Of a stretch of 64,000 bases of DNA, positions 1 to 26,167 are shown one piece after another. Position numbers and translations under genes: made by a program. Numbering within the stretch: the first letter of the stretch is position 1; the number at the start of each line of letters is the position of its first letter. The stretch lies in the NCBI RefSeq assembly GCF_032062135.1, contig NC_092868.1, positions 43,318,970 to 43,382,969 of the forward strand, in the 5' to 3' direction. Source of the DNA: Pyxicephalus adspersus. Taxonomy: Eukaryota; Chordata; Amphibia; Anura; Pyxicephalidae. The notes under the pieces are model-generated. The model made no database searches and was not told the DNA's origin. It was given only the letters and a program-made list of their open reading frames with translations.

Positions 1-470
1 TACAGAATTATAGTTCAACTAAACAAAATAGTGCTTTAGAATTTTAATCATTACTGTACCCTCGAAAAAAAGCTAAATAGCAGATGGGCTATCAAGACAA
101 TCATCTTCATGACTGACAGTAACAACATCCTCAGCAACAGGAACAGCTTCATTTTATCCTGACCCTGCATTTGCAACCCATTGACCTTTAGAGGGCTGAT
201 TGAAACAAACCAATACTTTCAAGTGTTCATAAGCATGTGACCACTCTTCTGGTGCTTTGGGTTTGGCCTAGGTCTAATATGTAAGTGCAGGAAAAACCCT
301 CAACCCTGAGTAGGCTCTAAACAGACCAAACAGCAAAGGAAAAGTGTGCATGAGCATAATCATAATATAATACATAGCATATAATAACATATGTTAATAC
401 ATATTGATAGCATTTCCGTAGGCAGAAAAAAAATTGAATACTCAAAATATTGTTTTTCTTTTTGCTTTAG

Positions 471-12933
<12,463 letters not shown>

Positions 12934-13437
12934 GACAGTTGTTTCCCAGGTATCTATATGCATCAAATATAATACATATGTTGCTTACAATAAAAAAAGC
13001 TAATACTGCAATTTAACTATAGTGCATAATACTAGTTCAATTTTTATTTTAATGTTTAGTTAAAAATAATTATTTCAAACAAACTTCTTTGTAAACAACA
13101 TGGTCCAAAAAAGTTTATGCATTAATATTTAGAAGCCAATGAGAAATAATCATTGCTCCTTGGATATGTGTTACATATAGCCCTAAAGGCGTATGTCCTA
13201 GTAAATGTAGAATTATGATTATAAGATTTCAAATATGCTTTTTCCTTCATTAAACTATTTGGGTTTGTTGGAAACATATTTGTAAATAAAACATATTTTT
13301 TTTCCTTTAAGCCCAGCTAGAAATTTGATTTCAATTAGCTTCCTGTTCACTTGCCAAGCAAGCTGCTAAAGTCACAGTTGAATTTTCTGTGTATCCATTG
13401 TTTTACTCTATAAGAGGTTTATAAATTTGAATAAACA
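12934..13437 (+). other. GABRD: GABRD 3' UTR candidate with three AATAAA signals
   Basis: AT-rich, repeat-free sequence directly after the GABRD stop. AATAAA hexamers occur at 12989-12994, 13285-13290 and 13430-13435. Which one is used cannot be told from sequence. The UTR boundary given here ends at the last candidate. Confidence 0.45.
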
Positions 13438-13700
13438 CTACACAGCCAACACAACCATTCTACTACTCCTTATTCAGGTTTACTGCATCACACAACTTCA
13501 TGAAGCTTAATATCTAAAACTGAAAAAAATGTATGTCAATTACCAGACATGTTGCATGAAATAGTCCTTTCCCTGTAAGTGTTAAAAAAATCACCTCTGG
13601 CTGCAATAATTAGGATAACAAAATATAAGCAGTGTACAAAGGATAGACAAAGAAAGCCACTCACCTTGAGGGGGGCAGTACAGTAAAAGTAGACCTAATA

Positions 13701-13915
13701 GACCTGATTTATTAAAGCTCTCCAAGGCTGGAGAGGCTGGAGAGGATACAATTTTACCAGTAAAGGGTGATCCAGCAAACCTGGAATAGTCATTTGCTAT
13801 TCCAATAGCAAATATTTTTAATCCTGGACCAGATCCATTCCAGATTTGTTGGATCACCAGCTTCACTAATAAAAGTGTATCCTCTCCATTCTTGGAGAGC
13901 TTTAATAAATCAGGC
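13701..13915. mobile_element. palindromic foldback element, family F (copy 2)
   Basis: It begins gacctgatttattaaagctc and ends gagctttaataaatcagg, which pair as inverted arms. The inner parts gtgatccagcaaacctgg and gatccattccagatttg correspond to the other family F copies. No open frame of note. Confidence 0.78.
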
Positions 13916-15777
13916 CCAGTGTTCACTCAGACCCTTATCTAGGGGCCTCTTCTGACGTCTCCCTCTCTCCAGTCCCCAAATTTTCCCCCACCACATGCAG
14001 AAATAAAATTTGCATCAGCTCGACAGGAAGGCATTTTTTACAAAGGGATAACTGGCACTGTGCATTCTAAGCGTAGTATCAGATCACCAAACTAACTACA
14101 AAAAGTGTATCAAAATCCCAGTGAGTCTTGAAGGCTTTATAAACCTATTCTGCATAACTCATGGTATTGAGACAGGAAATACCTAAAATCCTCCCCACTC
14201 ATGTGTAGCCTTATACACTGAAATTACAATGAAGCAGAAAGTGGTCCCTGGCCTAGTCAGCCAATGTAGAATCTCCCATAATGGAAATCATTTTTACTTA
14301 TCACCAATATAACAAAGAATTTGTATACCACCAATGACCCCAGTTTAATACAGTTCAAAATTATTTTTTTCAGAAGGTTTGCACACATGGATAGATTGTC
14401 CTGATGGATAAGGATTTTAGAGAGATTTGAAAATACTTTGTTCTGTGGAAGTCCCATGCCTCCCGAAAAAGCAATGTATATTGCGAAACGCATTAAGAAA
14501 CAAATAATGGGACAAATGTTTTAACACCTTTATTATAATGTAAAAAAAAAAGGGCATACTCAGATCCTATGTTAAAAAAATGAATGAAAAATAGAAAAAG
14601 ATTTTTGAATGTAAGCAGTTGATCTAAGCGATACATGGTGCCTGAAATAAATATGTATAGATTTATTTGTGGATGTGGCACCAGAATCATATAGATATCT
14701 CCAATAATAATAATATATGTCCTCACAGTCAACCTTTGTTGTACCAGCTTGCTGTAGTAATACGCGTCCTGTACCCAAACAGCCAACCTTTGCCTACTAA
14801 TAACAATTATTATTGCATTGTAATAAATTTGTTTAACCCCAGAGTGATTTGTTTGTCAGCAATGCACCTCTGTCGCAGCAGTGTCAAAGTGGAAAAGTAC
14901 TGTTAAATGTTGTCATTTGTAGTAATAGATCACTTTAGTTTGTGATTTATTGAGTGAATTCTGAATTATTACTGAATCGTGCATGTAAAATATGCAGTTA
15001 TAATTATACTTGGAAATAAGCATAATTAGCAAGAGAAAAGAATAACTATCTTATATGAACATCCTTATCCAGGAAATAATTACAGCTATTATGTACTTTC
15101 AGCGAACTCCTGTAAAGATGATGCAGAGATGCTAATTTATTAATTTAAATCCCATTGACAATAGGGCACACTTGTAGTTCTGCTGCAATAAAGGCAAATT
15201 AAGGATAATAATTAACTCTACACTCTGCAGAGCACAACAAAAACAAGCTTGTTGATCTTACTGTTCTCACAGTCCTGCGTTTATAAATATCAGTTACATT
15301 TTCAATATTTCCTAAAGGAATTTAGACCATTTTGGATACTGATCTGTGTAATTCTCTGATTCTCAAGCTTTACAGTTATGAAATAACCCCCAGTGTGCTA
15401 ATGTACAGTTGGTTAGGGCAGTTGATGTACAATTCTACATGTTTGTATCAGCTGAACACACATTTGTGCACAAAATACATATTCTCAGTGCTTGTCAAAT
15501 GGTTGTTAAAAACAATAGCCAGTGGTTGACCAGACCCCAGACAACCTGTTCAAGAAGTTGGGCGGTTAAAAAGTTTAAGGGATTTAACCCCTGATGACGC
15601 CTTGGTAAACAAAATATGCTTGAGGTAAATCAATGACATCACAAATTATTTGCATAGTTTGCTTTTGCTGTTTGAGCATGGACATTTGTTTGCGTCTGAA
15701 AATTTGGAAGCACTTTATATATTTTTATTTTGTCGTTTTAATAGGATCTACCCAATGATCTCATTTATTTGCATTTA
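13916..15777. other. intergenic, no gene seen
   Basis: AT-rich single-copy-like sequence. I see no splice-consistent coding segment or RNA gene. The motif ...gcgaaacgcattaag (14483) resembles parts of dispersed frog repeats, without a clear boundary. Confidence 0.4.
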
Positions 15778-16249
15778 CAAGTAGTCCACAGATTATATAC
15801 GGGATAGGGACTGTAGGTTTCATCGTAAATTGAATTTGTATGTAAGTCGGAACAGGTACATTATTTTAATAAATGAAATTAGGACAGATGTTTGTTTCAA
15901 CATATTTTAGGCAGCATGGTGTCAGTTACTGTATAAAATCCTCACTGTGAGCTAATCACAAACAATGCAAAAAAAAAACTTTATCGAGCCTAGACATTCA
16001 ATAACTTTTGTAGCAAGCTGTGCTTTGATATGCAAAAAAAAAAAAAAAAAACAACTGCAGAGTTTGTCTTGGTCATTAAAGAATTACAAGAGATTGCAGA
16101 AGAGCTCAGTCTCAGCTGTGTTTAGCAAAAGATTTCTTCTGCAAGTCACCCCATCCTAGCCTCCGTCCTGCACACAAGGGAGCAGGGAAGCCCCGTTGGT
16201 ATCTAGGAATCGTCCGTATGTCCGATGTTCTTAACCCGGGGACTACCTG
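15778..16249. mobile_element. pogo/Tigger-like MITE, family P (copy 1)
   Basis: Degenerate left end CAAGTAGTCCACAG, clean right end CCCGGGGACTACCTG, and TA on both sides (15776-15777, 16250-16251). The interior has the family's landmarks: gggactgtaggttt, tatgtaagtcggaacaggta, caagctgtgctttgatatgc. It is about 470 bp without transposase. Confidence 0.78.
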
Positions 16250-16519
16250 TATTGCCATTGAGTATCAGAATTAAAGGTTCCTGCTGTTCATGAAGGGATA
16301 CAACTTAAGATCTCATTGTTATTCAGAAAATTTGTTGATTCCTTGAGAGAAGGAAGTCCTTTGCTTTTTTGAAGAAATCAACAAAAGTAGCAATGATCAG
16401 AAGGAGAGTTTAATATTTATGAGGAGCCAGTTGTTGTGGGGGGTAAAAGACGATGTGTTTTTGACTATTGGTATAACTGGGGTCAATCCTGTTTGGTGAG
16501 TGTACATCCTATTCACATA

Positions 16520-16881
16520 CAAAGGGGTGCTGAGAAGTTTGTGGCTTTGCCCCCTTTCAGATGAAATAGAAAAATGAGTGTGGGGGCATATGACAGCCTA
16601 ATATCTTAGTATGTAACTGTGCAAATATCAGGTCTTTGCGATTCCTAAAACTGTTTTTTCTTTTAGTGAGAAGCTTTAACGGCAGAGGCACAAGCAAGTT
16701 TCACGTTGTTGGAGTTTCGGGCCATCATGAAGTTTTTGTTTCTCCAGGGAAAGGATGGACACTTCTCCCCCAGTGTTTGTGACATCTCAGTGTGAATGTT
16801 TGCTGACTTTCCCTGACTTTCACTCATTTTTCTATTTCTCCCGGAAGGGGGCAAAGGCAGGAATTTCACAGCACCCACTCG
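16520..16881. mobile_element. deleted, internally rearranged mariner (non-autonomous)
   Basis: Terminal repeats related to AGGGGGTGCTGAGAAGTT are present at both ends (left ...aaaggggtgctgagaagttt, right ...cacagcacccactcg) and TA flanks each side (16518-16519, 16882-16883). It is 362 bp. The interior corresponds to the 5' non-coding end of the full-length copy at 55192-56468 (in reverse orientation there), but one inner block is inverted. No transposase remains. Confidence 0.82.
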
Positions 16882-16883
16882 TA

Positions 16884-19668
16884 TATTAGAATGATTTCTT
16901 TTCATTTTTGTGATGATCATTTCTAAAATAAGCCATAATCACTGAACATACTAGCGCCAACATTTATATAGACGTAACATTTTTTACAATTAGCAATTGA
17001 ATGAATTATTACATTAAGCAGATCTAATTTCTACCATTTGCTATAAAAAAAGACTATACCCTTCATTTAACTACTTCCTGATCCCAATCTGTATATCAGC
17101 ATTTCTACAGCAATACAGTGGGGATATGTAAATAAATAAACGTCCATCCTATAAGAGCCATCAGCTAACAATTTGTGCAGCCAGTGGCTCTCAACCAGTG
17201 CTATCACCGACAGCTTTAATCCCCACCAAGGAAAGTGGTTTCCCATCATGTGATCACTATGTCTGCTTGACCACATGCAGAAGAAGGGTTTAACTCACAA
17301 AAAGTTAAAAAAAAAGTCTGTAGCCTTCTGATAGTACTTTTGTAGATAGAAGGTGGAAACATTAATCTGTTTAAATCCAATGTTACCGTTAAAGTACTAT
17401 AATAAAAAAGTATCATATAAATATTTTCTAAGTAACTTTTTTTCATAATGTTAGGAGACACTTTTTTGGCTTGTGATCCCACGCTGTGCGCCTTCACAGT
17501 ATAGCATGGCCTGTTTATTCTGTCTGGCAGCTTTGCTTGCACCAGCAACGGAGATCAGGAAATTAGCTGTCTGCCCTCTGCTCAGTAGCTCTCAGTATCC
17601 CCAGTTTCCCCTTAGCTATGCAAGTTTCACCTGAGATGTACCATTCATAGCATCCCAACATATACACTGAGTATGTGCTGCAGCCAAGGAGTGGATTAGT
17701 TCCTGGCCATGTTTATGTGCTGCTTTTGGCTGCTAGCTGTATATAGCGTCTGCTCCTAGTCATTAGTTGTCTCCTGATAGCGGTGTAACTATCTGTTTGG
17801 ATTACCTGTTGCTGAATTTGTCTGTTTCCCAACCCTGCAATTGCTTGCTGCCTGGATCGACCTTTGCCTCTGACCCCGACTCTACTTTGTCTTAGATACC
17901 TTGTTTGGTGAACTGATTACCTGTGTATGTCCATTGGCTTTGTTTTCTGGACTTGTCTTTGCTGGACTTTCCTGTATTTAGTCATCTGTGGCTCTCCTGG
18001 TTACTGACCCTAATTGTCTGACTTGCCATTGTGTCTCCTATCCTGCTCTTGTGGGTTCCTGGTCCTCCCTCAGTCTTTCCTAAACACTATCCTTTGTCCT
18101 GGGGACAACCCTGTGGCACAACTAGCCTCCCAAGGCTGAGAAAGGGTTCGTTACAGATGTAGAGTGCCGAGTTAGATAGGGTGATTGGTACTTTATGAGC
18201 ACTGGCACAGGACCAAGGCCCTTTTTTCTGCCTATTAATTAATAAAATCAGAACCAGCGTTTTATTAAAATTGTATACCAAGCAAATGTCTTCAAAATTA
18301 TATAGAAATTATTTAGATATGCAAATAACACACTGTACATACATCAAATAGATGTCAGATTTCTGTTGCTGAAAATTATCTTCAGCGATTGAGATCACAC
18401 AGTGCCATGCTGGTATGTTGTGAGAGAATTGGGGAGAGTATGAGCAAGCGGCACCTTATTGTGCTTTCCTCCCTAGCAGTTTGCTACATTTGGCCCTGGC
18501 ATCTAGACATCAGTGACCTTTAAGTCATGAAAGTGTTAAAAACAAAGGCCAAATGTGTTTGAAATATAAGCCTGTTTAGCACTGAAATATGTTTGGATTC
18601 ATACTGATTAGAAGATAACATCCTAATTCTGTGTTGTGACAGGTTCGTGAAACATTTTAATGGATCTTAATTGATTTTCCTTGCAGTCTTACCTCTGAAA
18701 AATTAAGAGTTCTAAATCTGTAAATAAGTTAATGGAATAAATATCGAAAAACCGAGTCACAGATTTAACCTTAGGAATAAAAAATGGTAAACACGTTTAT
18801 TTACAGTTTCTGCTTTTTGGAAAACAGTTCTGTGGGCTGAGAGATGTCATTATACTAAAAAAACTAAAATTTAAACATAATAAACACAAAAACAAGTTTA
18901 ATTTCTGTTTTTGTTTCTACCTGGGAAAAGGTGTAAGGGTTGTCTCTTACTGGAAGATTCTGTTTGCCATTTTGAGTTGGGTTTTTCATGTTACATGATT
19001 TCCTTTTGGTAACCATAATTAGGCCACATACAGACATCACATTTCTTTCTCTGAAAAAGATCATTTGTAATTGTTTCTAATGACAGTAGATTGAGCAAGG
19101 GCTGTACACAGTGTGGTTAAGTTCTGTGGACAAGCAGGAGGCATCTTGCTGTGTCATTCTCCATAGAAAATGTTCCCAGTTGGTCGTGTAGTAATCCAAT
19201 ATGACGGATCACCAAACAGCATCGGGTGACCACTGTACACATGCTTCATTTTCACTTAAGCCCATCATGGTAGTTCATCATGGATGAAAATTATTTATTA
19301 TTTCTTTTACATGACAGTATTCAGCACTGAAATTTTGTTTCCCAGACGTGAGCATTACATTTTAGTATATAAGAAAAAAGGTAATATAGTTTTCCCTGTC
19401 TAGAATCACCCCCGACGACTGACAGATGAACCAAGCATCTATGAATAAATCTGGTTGGGTTTCTTTCACAGAGGGGTTGTCAAATCCTGATTAAAATCTG
19501 CAAAACCCAAACTTAATGCAAGACCTATTAAAATCCATGGGAGGCAAATTGTGTGAATAAACTCTCCCCATTCTTAGGGTTAATGTGCAAATTACTGTAA
19601 AAAAAAAGGCAGTGCCATGAGGAACATGTACCAAAGCAAGAAAAGTTTGAAGGGCAGCATTGAATATA
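16884..19668. other. intergenic, no gene seen; pyrimidine-rich part at about 17570-18120
   Basis: No coding exon recognised. From about 17570 to 18120 the + strand is C/T-rich with repeated words such as ctgttt, cctgg and gactt, a composition seen in dispersed frog repeats and similar to 57660-58060. Around 19100-19243 paired ends gctgtacacagtg / cactgtacacatgc suggest another small inverted-repeat element. Confidence 0.35.
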
Positions 19669-20134
19669 CAGGTGGTCCCCCGGGTTAAGGACATGTGACA
19701 TATGGACGACTCCTAGATACAAACGGGGCTACCCCGCTCGCTCTGCTCCGCCGACAGAAGCATGATGGGGGGGGGATGGTGGTTTGCATGACTTGCAGAA
19801 GAAACCTTTTGCTAAACACAGCTGAGACTGAGCTCTTCTGCAAGCTCTTGTAACTATTTAACGACCAAGACAAACTCTGCAGTTGTTTCTTTTTGCATAT
19901 CAAAGCACAGCTTGCTCCAGAAGGTAATAAATTTTTTTTTTTTTTTTTTTTGTGATTAGCTTGCAGTGAGGGTTTTTTACAGTAACTGACACCACACTGC
20001 CTAATATTATGTTGAGACAAACATCTGTCCTAATTGCATTTAATAAAATAATGTACCTGTTCCAACTTACATAAAAATTCGACTTAAGAACAAACCTACA
20101 GTCCCTATCTCAAATGTAACCCGGGGACTACCTG
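19669..20134. mobile_element. pogo/Tigger-like MITE, family P (copy 2)
   Basis: Left end CAGGTGGTCCCCCGGGTTAA, right end TAACCCGGGGACTACCTG, TA on each side (19667-19668, 20135-20136). The interior matches copies at 15778 (opposite orientation), 22896, 27719 and 34348. The 466 bp contain a poly-T tract but no transposase. Confidence 0.85.
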
Positions 20135-22895
20135 TACACAAATCCTTTATATAACATGCATGGGGAATGCCATACATTTGCACATGGTGTTTTGTTTATT
20201 TATTTATTTATTTTTTCTTTTAAAAAGCAAAACAAAAAAAGTGTGGGGTTTCCAACAAATTCCTACTGGAACTTTATTGAGGCATGGAGCCTTGGCGGCC
20301 AGAAAAAGGTGGGCAGAAAAAGCGAGACGCCCCCTTCCTGTACCATACCTTTGCATTTTGGGATTATCACATCTGCTCCCCTTACAAAGAACCCTAGTTC
20401 TGAAGGACAAAGGCCTCTTTCTCACATCTGATACTCCAAGAAGGATATGAAGTTTATTTCTGGTTCTTATTGGGAAAATATCAAATTACTGGGCACAAAT
20501 CAAATATCCACAACTCATGGAAATGGGTTAAAGCATACATTGGTACCTCTAATCATTCCCACAAAAAGCTGAAATTATGAACTTACAGTACTCACAAACA
20601 TCATGAAAAAAACCTTTAAACAAATTAAAACATATACTTACCAGCTTTAAAAATATAGTTTTTTTAGGTAAATCACAATGACCAGATGCCACCCATTTAC
20701 TTGTAGTATTGTTGCTATTGTTTTTGCAGACTAACTCAAACCACTGGACTCAGGTACTCACTTGATTTTTCAGATGGAACAATTGAGGCCCCCATTTCCC
20801 AGGACTTATACATGACATAGAAATGGGACAGGAAATGTATATAACTGTAGAATGTAAGGAACCAGACTTTGGAACAGTTTTGCATAGTGTCCCCAGCATG
20901 TGACCTATCTCTTCCCCAATAAACCCAAAGAAAAAGAATATAAAATAGACTGCTTTTTTTAAGGCAGAGTTTTAGTTAAACTGGAGCAGATAATGCACTC
21001 AATTTCTTTTCTATGCACTGAAACATATACTGGACTAATCAGCCATTGTAGAAAAATCAGCATTTTGAAAAATTCCTCCTAATCATCTCTCATTAGTAAA
21101 TTGCAGGGCTGGCTGTATTAAACGTATGCGTTATTATACTATTACTCCAAGCTCTATTTATTAGTTGGTGGAAGTAAAACATGAGCTAGACTTTGATGTC
21201 TGCTTTTTAAATGTGGTCATCATCCATGTTTAAAAGATTAAGCCATTTTCAGCTCTTAGCTTGCCATGAACTGCCTCCTGCTCTGTTATTAGTGAAGATT
21301 CACATTTAGCATTATCTGAATGTCATAAGGCTTTTATGCTATTAAGTGAGTGGGAATGCTATGTTTATTAGCTTGCTTGTATGCTATCGCTGACTGAGTA
21401 GGATAAGCATGAAACCAAGTTAAAAAAAGTTGTATTATTGCCAATATTTTCATCTTAAATTAAAATAAGCAGCATTTAAAAAAGCAGCAAATGTGGTTTT
21501 CACCAGATGTTTCCTGCTGGTGAATCAATCCCAGTAATTAAAAAATCATGCAACCTTATAGATTCATCTACATTGATTGTTTGGTATATGTCAGATACAC
21601 TGCTTTTTAAATGTGTCCCTAAGTGTAATCATTCATTTGCCTTCTATTTAAAGCACAAAATATTTGTTCTATAATGTTAAAATTAAGTGAGAAACAATTA
21701 GAACCACTGTCATTTGTTTTCCTACCTGTCCGTGTCTTTGCTGCTGAGATCCGCCTACTCTATTTGTCTTAGTGACCACTGTGATTGGAAATCAAAAGTT
21801 TTACAGGTTTAGAGATTCTACCAGTGGAGAGATCTGTTCCAATAACAGCTAAATATTATTTTCCCAACAGGACAGCAAAAAAAAAAAAAGATAGGGGTTT
21901 TATTCTTAACCTAATCTACCTAAATCTGAAAAAAAAAATGGTTTGAGATTTGCAATTGCAGTCACACAGCTAAATACACAGATGAAATATAAAAAAGGAA
22001 GTTGGTTACATGCACAGCATATATACGGGGATGAACAAGGGACCTGTGGCCCACCAGAGGGACTGAGAATGGGGAAGTGGTAGCAGGGACCAGAGACCCA
22101 TCGAATGGCATATATACCCATCAAATGGGATATAACTGAGTCCAACTATATATAATATATAGTCAAAGTAAATGTACCTTCTACTGTATTTTTATTTATT
22201 GGATACAAAATCAACATTATTTTTGTCACTTAGGTTTAGTCCTATGGTGTTTCTGTACCTGACATCTGCTATACCTTCTGTATTTATCTTGGATTTTTTC
22301 CAAACATGAACCTTGATGAGCAACTTCTCAAAAAGCACAATGAATGTATTAGGAGTTGGTCAAAGGAAATGTATGGCATGTTTTACTATTGCCTCTGCCC
22401 ATTTTGTTCTATACATTGCAAACATATTACACTGATATAATAAACTCAACAAATTGCTTCTTAACTGACCATACCAGTTCAGAGCTTTATGTCTGCTGTC
22501 AGGAACAGGGGTCCAAAGTCACTGGAAAGAGAACCACCTAGGTAACATATCCTCAGTACTTTACCATGTATAAGAGGGTGTGAGCCCTAAAAATCATGTA
22601 AGCACATCCCCATAACTTCCAACCAGAACAGATGGATTTATATGGTGTATTACCAGATTGTGGCCCTCAGATATCCCTGTTCAGGTAGCTATTGAGCAAG
22701 TATGAAGATGATATGCAACCTGAGAACCAGTAACAGACTAAATGGCAGGGCAGGCAGTGAGATAGCATAGTAAGGAGCAAGCAGGAATCACTGGAAAACA
22801 AAGGTTTATGAAGGCAGGAGAGTAACTGGTGTGGAACGGATCACAAAGACCAGAGAGTCACCTCAACACAGAGAAAAAGTGAGGCATAAACATTA
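20135..22895. other. intergenic, no gene seen; largely repeat-free
   Basis: A (TTTA)n run lies near 20193-20213. The stretch from about 20950 to 21720 has no recognisable transposon and high sequence complexity, so it could hold conserved non-coding sequence, but conservation cannot be judged here. No exon was recognised. Confidence 0.35.
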
Positions 22896-23270
22896 CAGGT
22901 AGTCCCCGGGTTAAGGACATCCGACATACGGACGCCTCCTAGATACAAACCGGGCTTCCCCGCTCGCTGTGTGCAAAACTTGCAGGACAGAGGCTTGGAG
23001 GAGGGAGGGGGAACCATACGAACCACTCCTAGATACGAACAGGGCTTCCCTGATCGCTGAATGGAGCCTTGAAGGGGGACGGGGCGGTTTGCATGACTTG
23101 CAGAAGAAATCTTTTTGCTAAATACAGCTGAGGCTGTGGGTAATATGTTGAGCCAAACATCTGTCCCAATTGCATTTATTTAAAAAATTTACCTGTTCCG
23201 ACTTACATACAAATTCAACTTAAGAACAAACCTACAGTCCTTATCTCGTAGGTAACCCGGGGACTACCTG
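22896..23270. mobile_element. pogo/Tigger-like MITE, family P (copy 3)
   Basis: Left end CAGGTAGTCCCCGGGTTAAG and right end GTAACCCGGGGACTACCTG are near-perfect inverted repeats, with TA at 22894-22895 and 23271-23272. It is 375 bp. The left part is partly duplicated (gatacaaaccgggcttcccc, then gatacgaacagggcttccct), and the middle is deleted relative to longer copies. Confidence 0.87.
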
Positions 23271-23272
23271 TA

Positions 23273-26167
23273 CTGGTATACAGTGAAAACTGCAGCAGGG
23301 GGCTTGGCACAGAGCTAAATGTTGCTACACCTTAAAAAGAAACTCTCGTTTTATGGCACACACACACCTAAATAATGGGTTATTCATTTTTTTTTTAAAT
23401 TTAGACATAAAATGGATGCTTTTAAAATAATTATTACTCTATAACACTCAAACCTAACCCAGCATCGTGCAACCATAACTAAACTAGTTTGCTTCCAAAG
23501 CGACAGTACTTTCCAGGACCAGGCTCAGGTAACAGAAACAAAAGTGCTAGTTGGTCTAAGACTTTGCTGAAGAAAGCTTAGGGTAATACATATGAACTGT
23601 ACATAAATATTGCAACCCCATTGATTTAAAATAAACCTGTGGCCAAGTTATGGGCATTCAATTATTATCATAAATATAATATAAAGCTGTAAAGTGCAAG
23701 CCATCACTGATCTCTATAGCTGCATGTACTGCGGAGTAATTGATCTGCACAGCTGAAGCATTTAAGTCATTTAGATTGATCTTTAAGCAGCTCAGATCCT
23801 GTTCCCCTCTGCAAGAGCACAAGATCTGTGTTTACCCAGGGGAGTAAAAAGCTGGAAGGCTGCTGTGTCATTAATGTAAAGAAGGAACAGGGAAATATGT
23901 GCTGCTGGAAGAAGGGCTAGAGAGAATTTTATTGTATAAAAGTTGTTTCTTTCAGCAGCTCATCTCACCATACCCTTCCCATATACTGTATGGTACATCA
24001 GTCTGTACTTTTGCACTTGTAATAGAAAGAACACCTTCAAGTATGTGGGCAAAGGACAAACTCTGCCACATCTAATTTGGAATAGGAATAACATATTCCT
24101 AGGAAAAAAAGATTAAACCTAGCTTTTCACTACTCTTCCTTTATAATATACACAAAATTGGAGGTTGGTAAAAGTTTACTGTAGTTTACCACTCCTTGTA
24201 GTTAAATACATTACAACCATTTGTATAGTGGTCTATACATCAAAGCATAAGGAAGGACAAGTGGGGAAGAAATGAAGACAAATGGATTATGTTCCAAGAG
24301 AGGGCCTGTATCTCCACCAGGAACAATTGGGAGCTATGCAATTTTCCAATGTAAAAACTACCAAAGCTCTGGTAATGAGAGATGAGTTGATGATTCAGTG
24401 CTCCTGCTGAAAAATGCAAAAAACGCTCCACAGTGCCTGCAGCTATATTACTTTCAAAATACATTTTTGGGATGAGATTTCCAAAAGGAGTGTAATGCAT
24501 GAAATAAAACAAGACCAAAAAGCTCAACTTATTCTACAAGAAAAGAACAGTTTGTTTTTAATACACACAGAGACTTTTCACTTACAGTTATTTAGTGCTT
24601 TATACTGACTGAAAAGTTTTATTAGGCTAATGTAACTCCAGCTCTCCTACATTCTTAGCTGAAGATATATGAATCTCCTAATATTCATGAAAAGTGTCTT
24701 TGCCTTTTCTTCTCTTCCTTGCTAAATTATTTATATATAAATATTTTTCCCAAGCACAAAATAAATTTACAGAGTGTTGCCTGAAGTGTTTATTGGAAAT
24801 CAAATTAAAGTTTTTGAAAATCAATATATTCCTGTTTATATAAAAGTATTTGTAGAAGCAAGCATTTTATACTCAGTGTGCCTGCTTTTCCTAAGCTTTT
24901 GAATTTTCAACCTGTCCTCAAATGACACCAATGAATTGTTTTAATAAATAGGTGTGAAATAATATCATTCACACCGAAATCAAATCAGGGTATGGTAAGG
25001 AGGCAGTACACATATTATCTAAGGTGCAAGGTAGCATACTGAATTCATGTTATTGCAATTGGATCATGCTAATTACACGTTACTTTAAAATCAAACTTTC
25101 TCGTTTATGTACAATGCCTCTATGCCTTAGATCAACTCAGCTACAATTTATCATTCTGATATTCTATCTGCCTTTTATCTATGAAGATCAACTCTCAGTC
25201 TATAGATCTTACCTTCAGCACCACCTAGTCCAACTAATCCCCATTTGATATCATTTGTTTTATTGTTATGATCAATGAAAAAAATATATTGACCTTCTCT
25301 GTTAATCTACATACAAACGTCAGATGATTCTGAGATGCCTTACATCAAAAATGCGTACAGCGGTGCCCTGACAAGGGTGACTGTTCTGCCTCTCCAGTCT
25401 AAGCACTTACAGTGTGATCTCGATAACTTACAGTTGTGATGAGATGGTTATAACTGCAGTCTTAGGTGAATTGGCTGACAGTGACTCAATCCAAAGGACA
25501 CCTTGTAGATCTTGAAGAAGTTTATTCCAAACTGTGCAGATCATACACCGATGAACAGATGGATAGGTCAAAAAACCATGCTGTGGTAGCCAACAGTAGC
25601 ATGCAACTGAGATGAGAGTGGATGACAGAATGAAGAAGAGCGGAGGAGACAAGAGACTAAGCAGAAGCTAGGGGAAGAGAGAAGGGACACACATAATGAA
25701 AGGCAAACCATGCATGTGTAACATGACAGTGACCACTGTGCACTCCAATGGAGGAGAACACAGCACAGTGCCATTCACTCCTTCTCCCCACTCCATTTGG
25801 GTACAGCTCTTGTTCATTCATGGTCACTGAAAACAATCACAAATGATAATTTTCAGTGACAATAATCTAACGTCCATCCAACATTTGTATGGGGCTTAAG
25901 ACTATGTAACCAACTTGATTGACAGTACAGGTAAACACTAAAGATTAGCCTGCTGCACAGCCAAAGGAATAGGATATCCAAAGCCCAAACTTTTTTTCTA
26001 CTTTGGAGAGAATAGGGAAAGGTTTTGTTGCCATATATGTTTCATTTAGGAGATTCCCTTATATTTTTAACCCTACAGAAACAACAGGATGTGAGAGGAA
26101 ATCCCTCCAGAGTCCATTCCTCTCTTCCAGATAATTGTCATCAGAACAAACATGGCAGTTCAGAATA
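23273..26167. other. intergenic, no gene seen
   Basis: AT-rich sequence. No splice-consistent coding segment or RNA gene seen. 23700-23990 is repeat-free and of mixed composition; nothing more can be said from this sequence alone. Confidence 0.35.

Noticed and set aside
1..470. Search for GABRD exon 1 (signal peptide)
   Set aside because: No ATG followed by a hydrophobic leader and a donor in the right phase was found; the exon is taken to lie upstream of the window.
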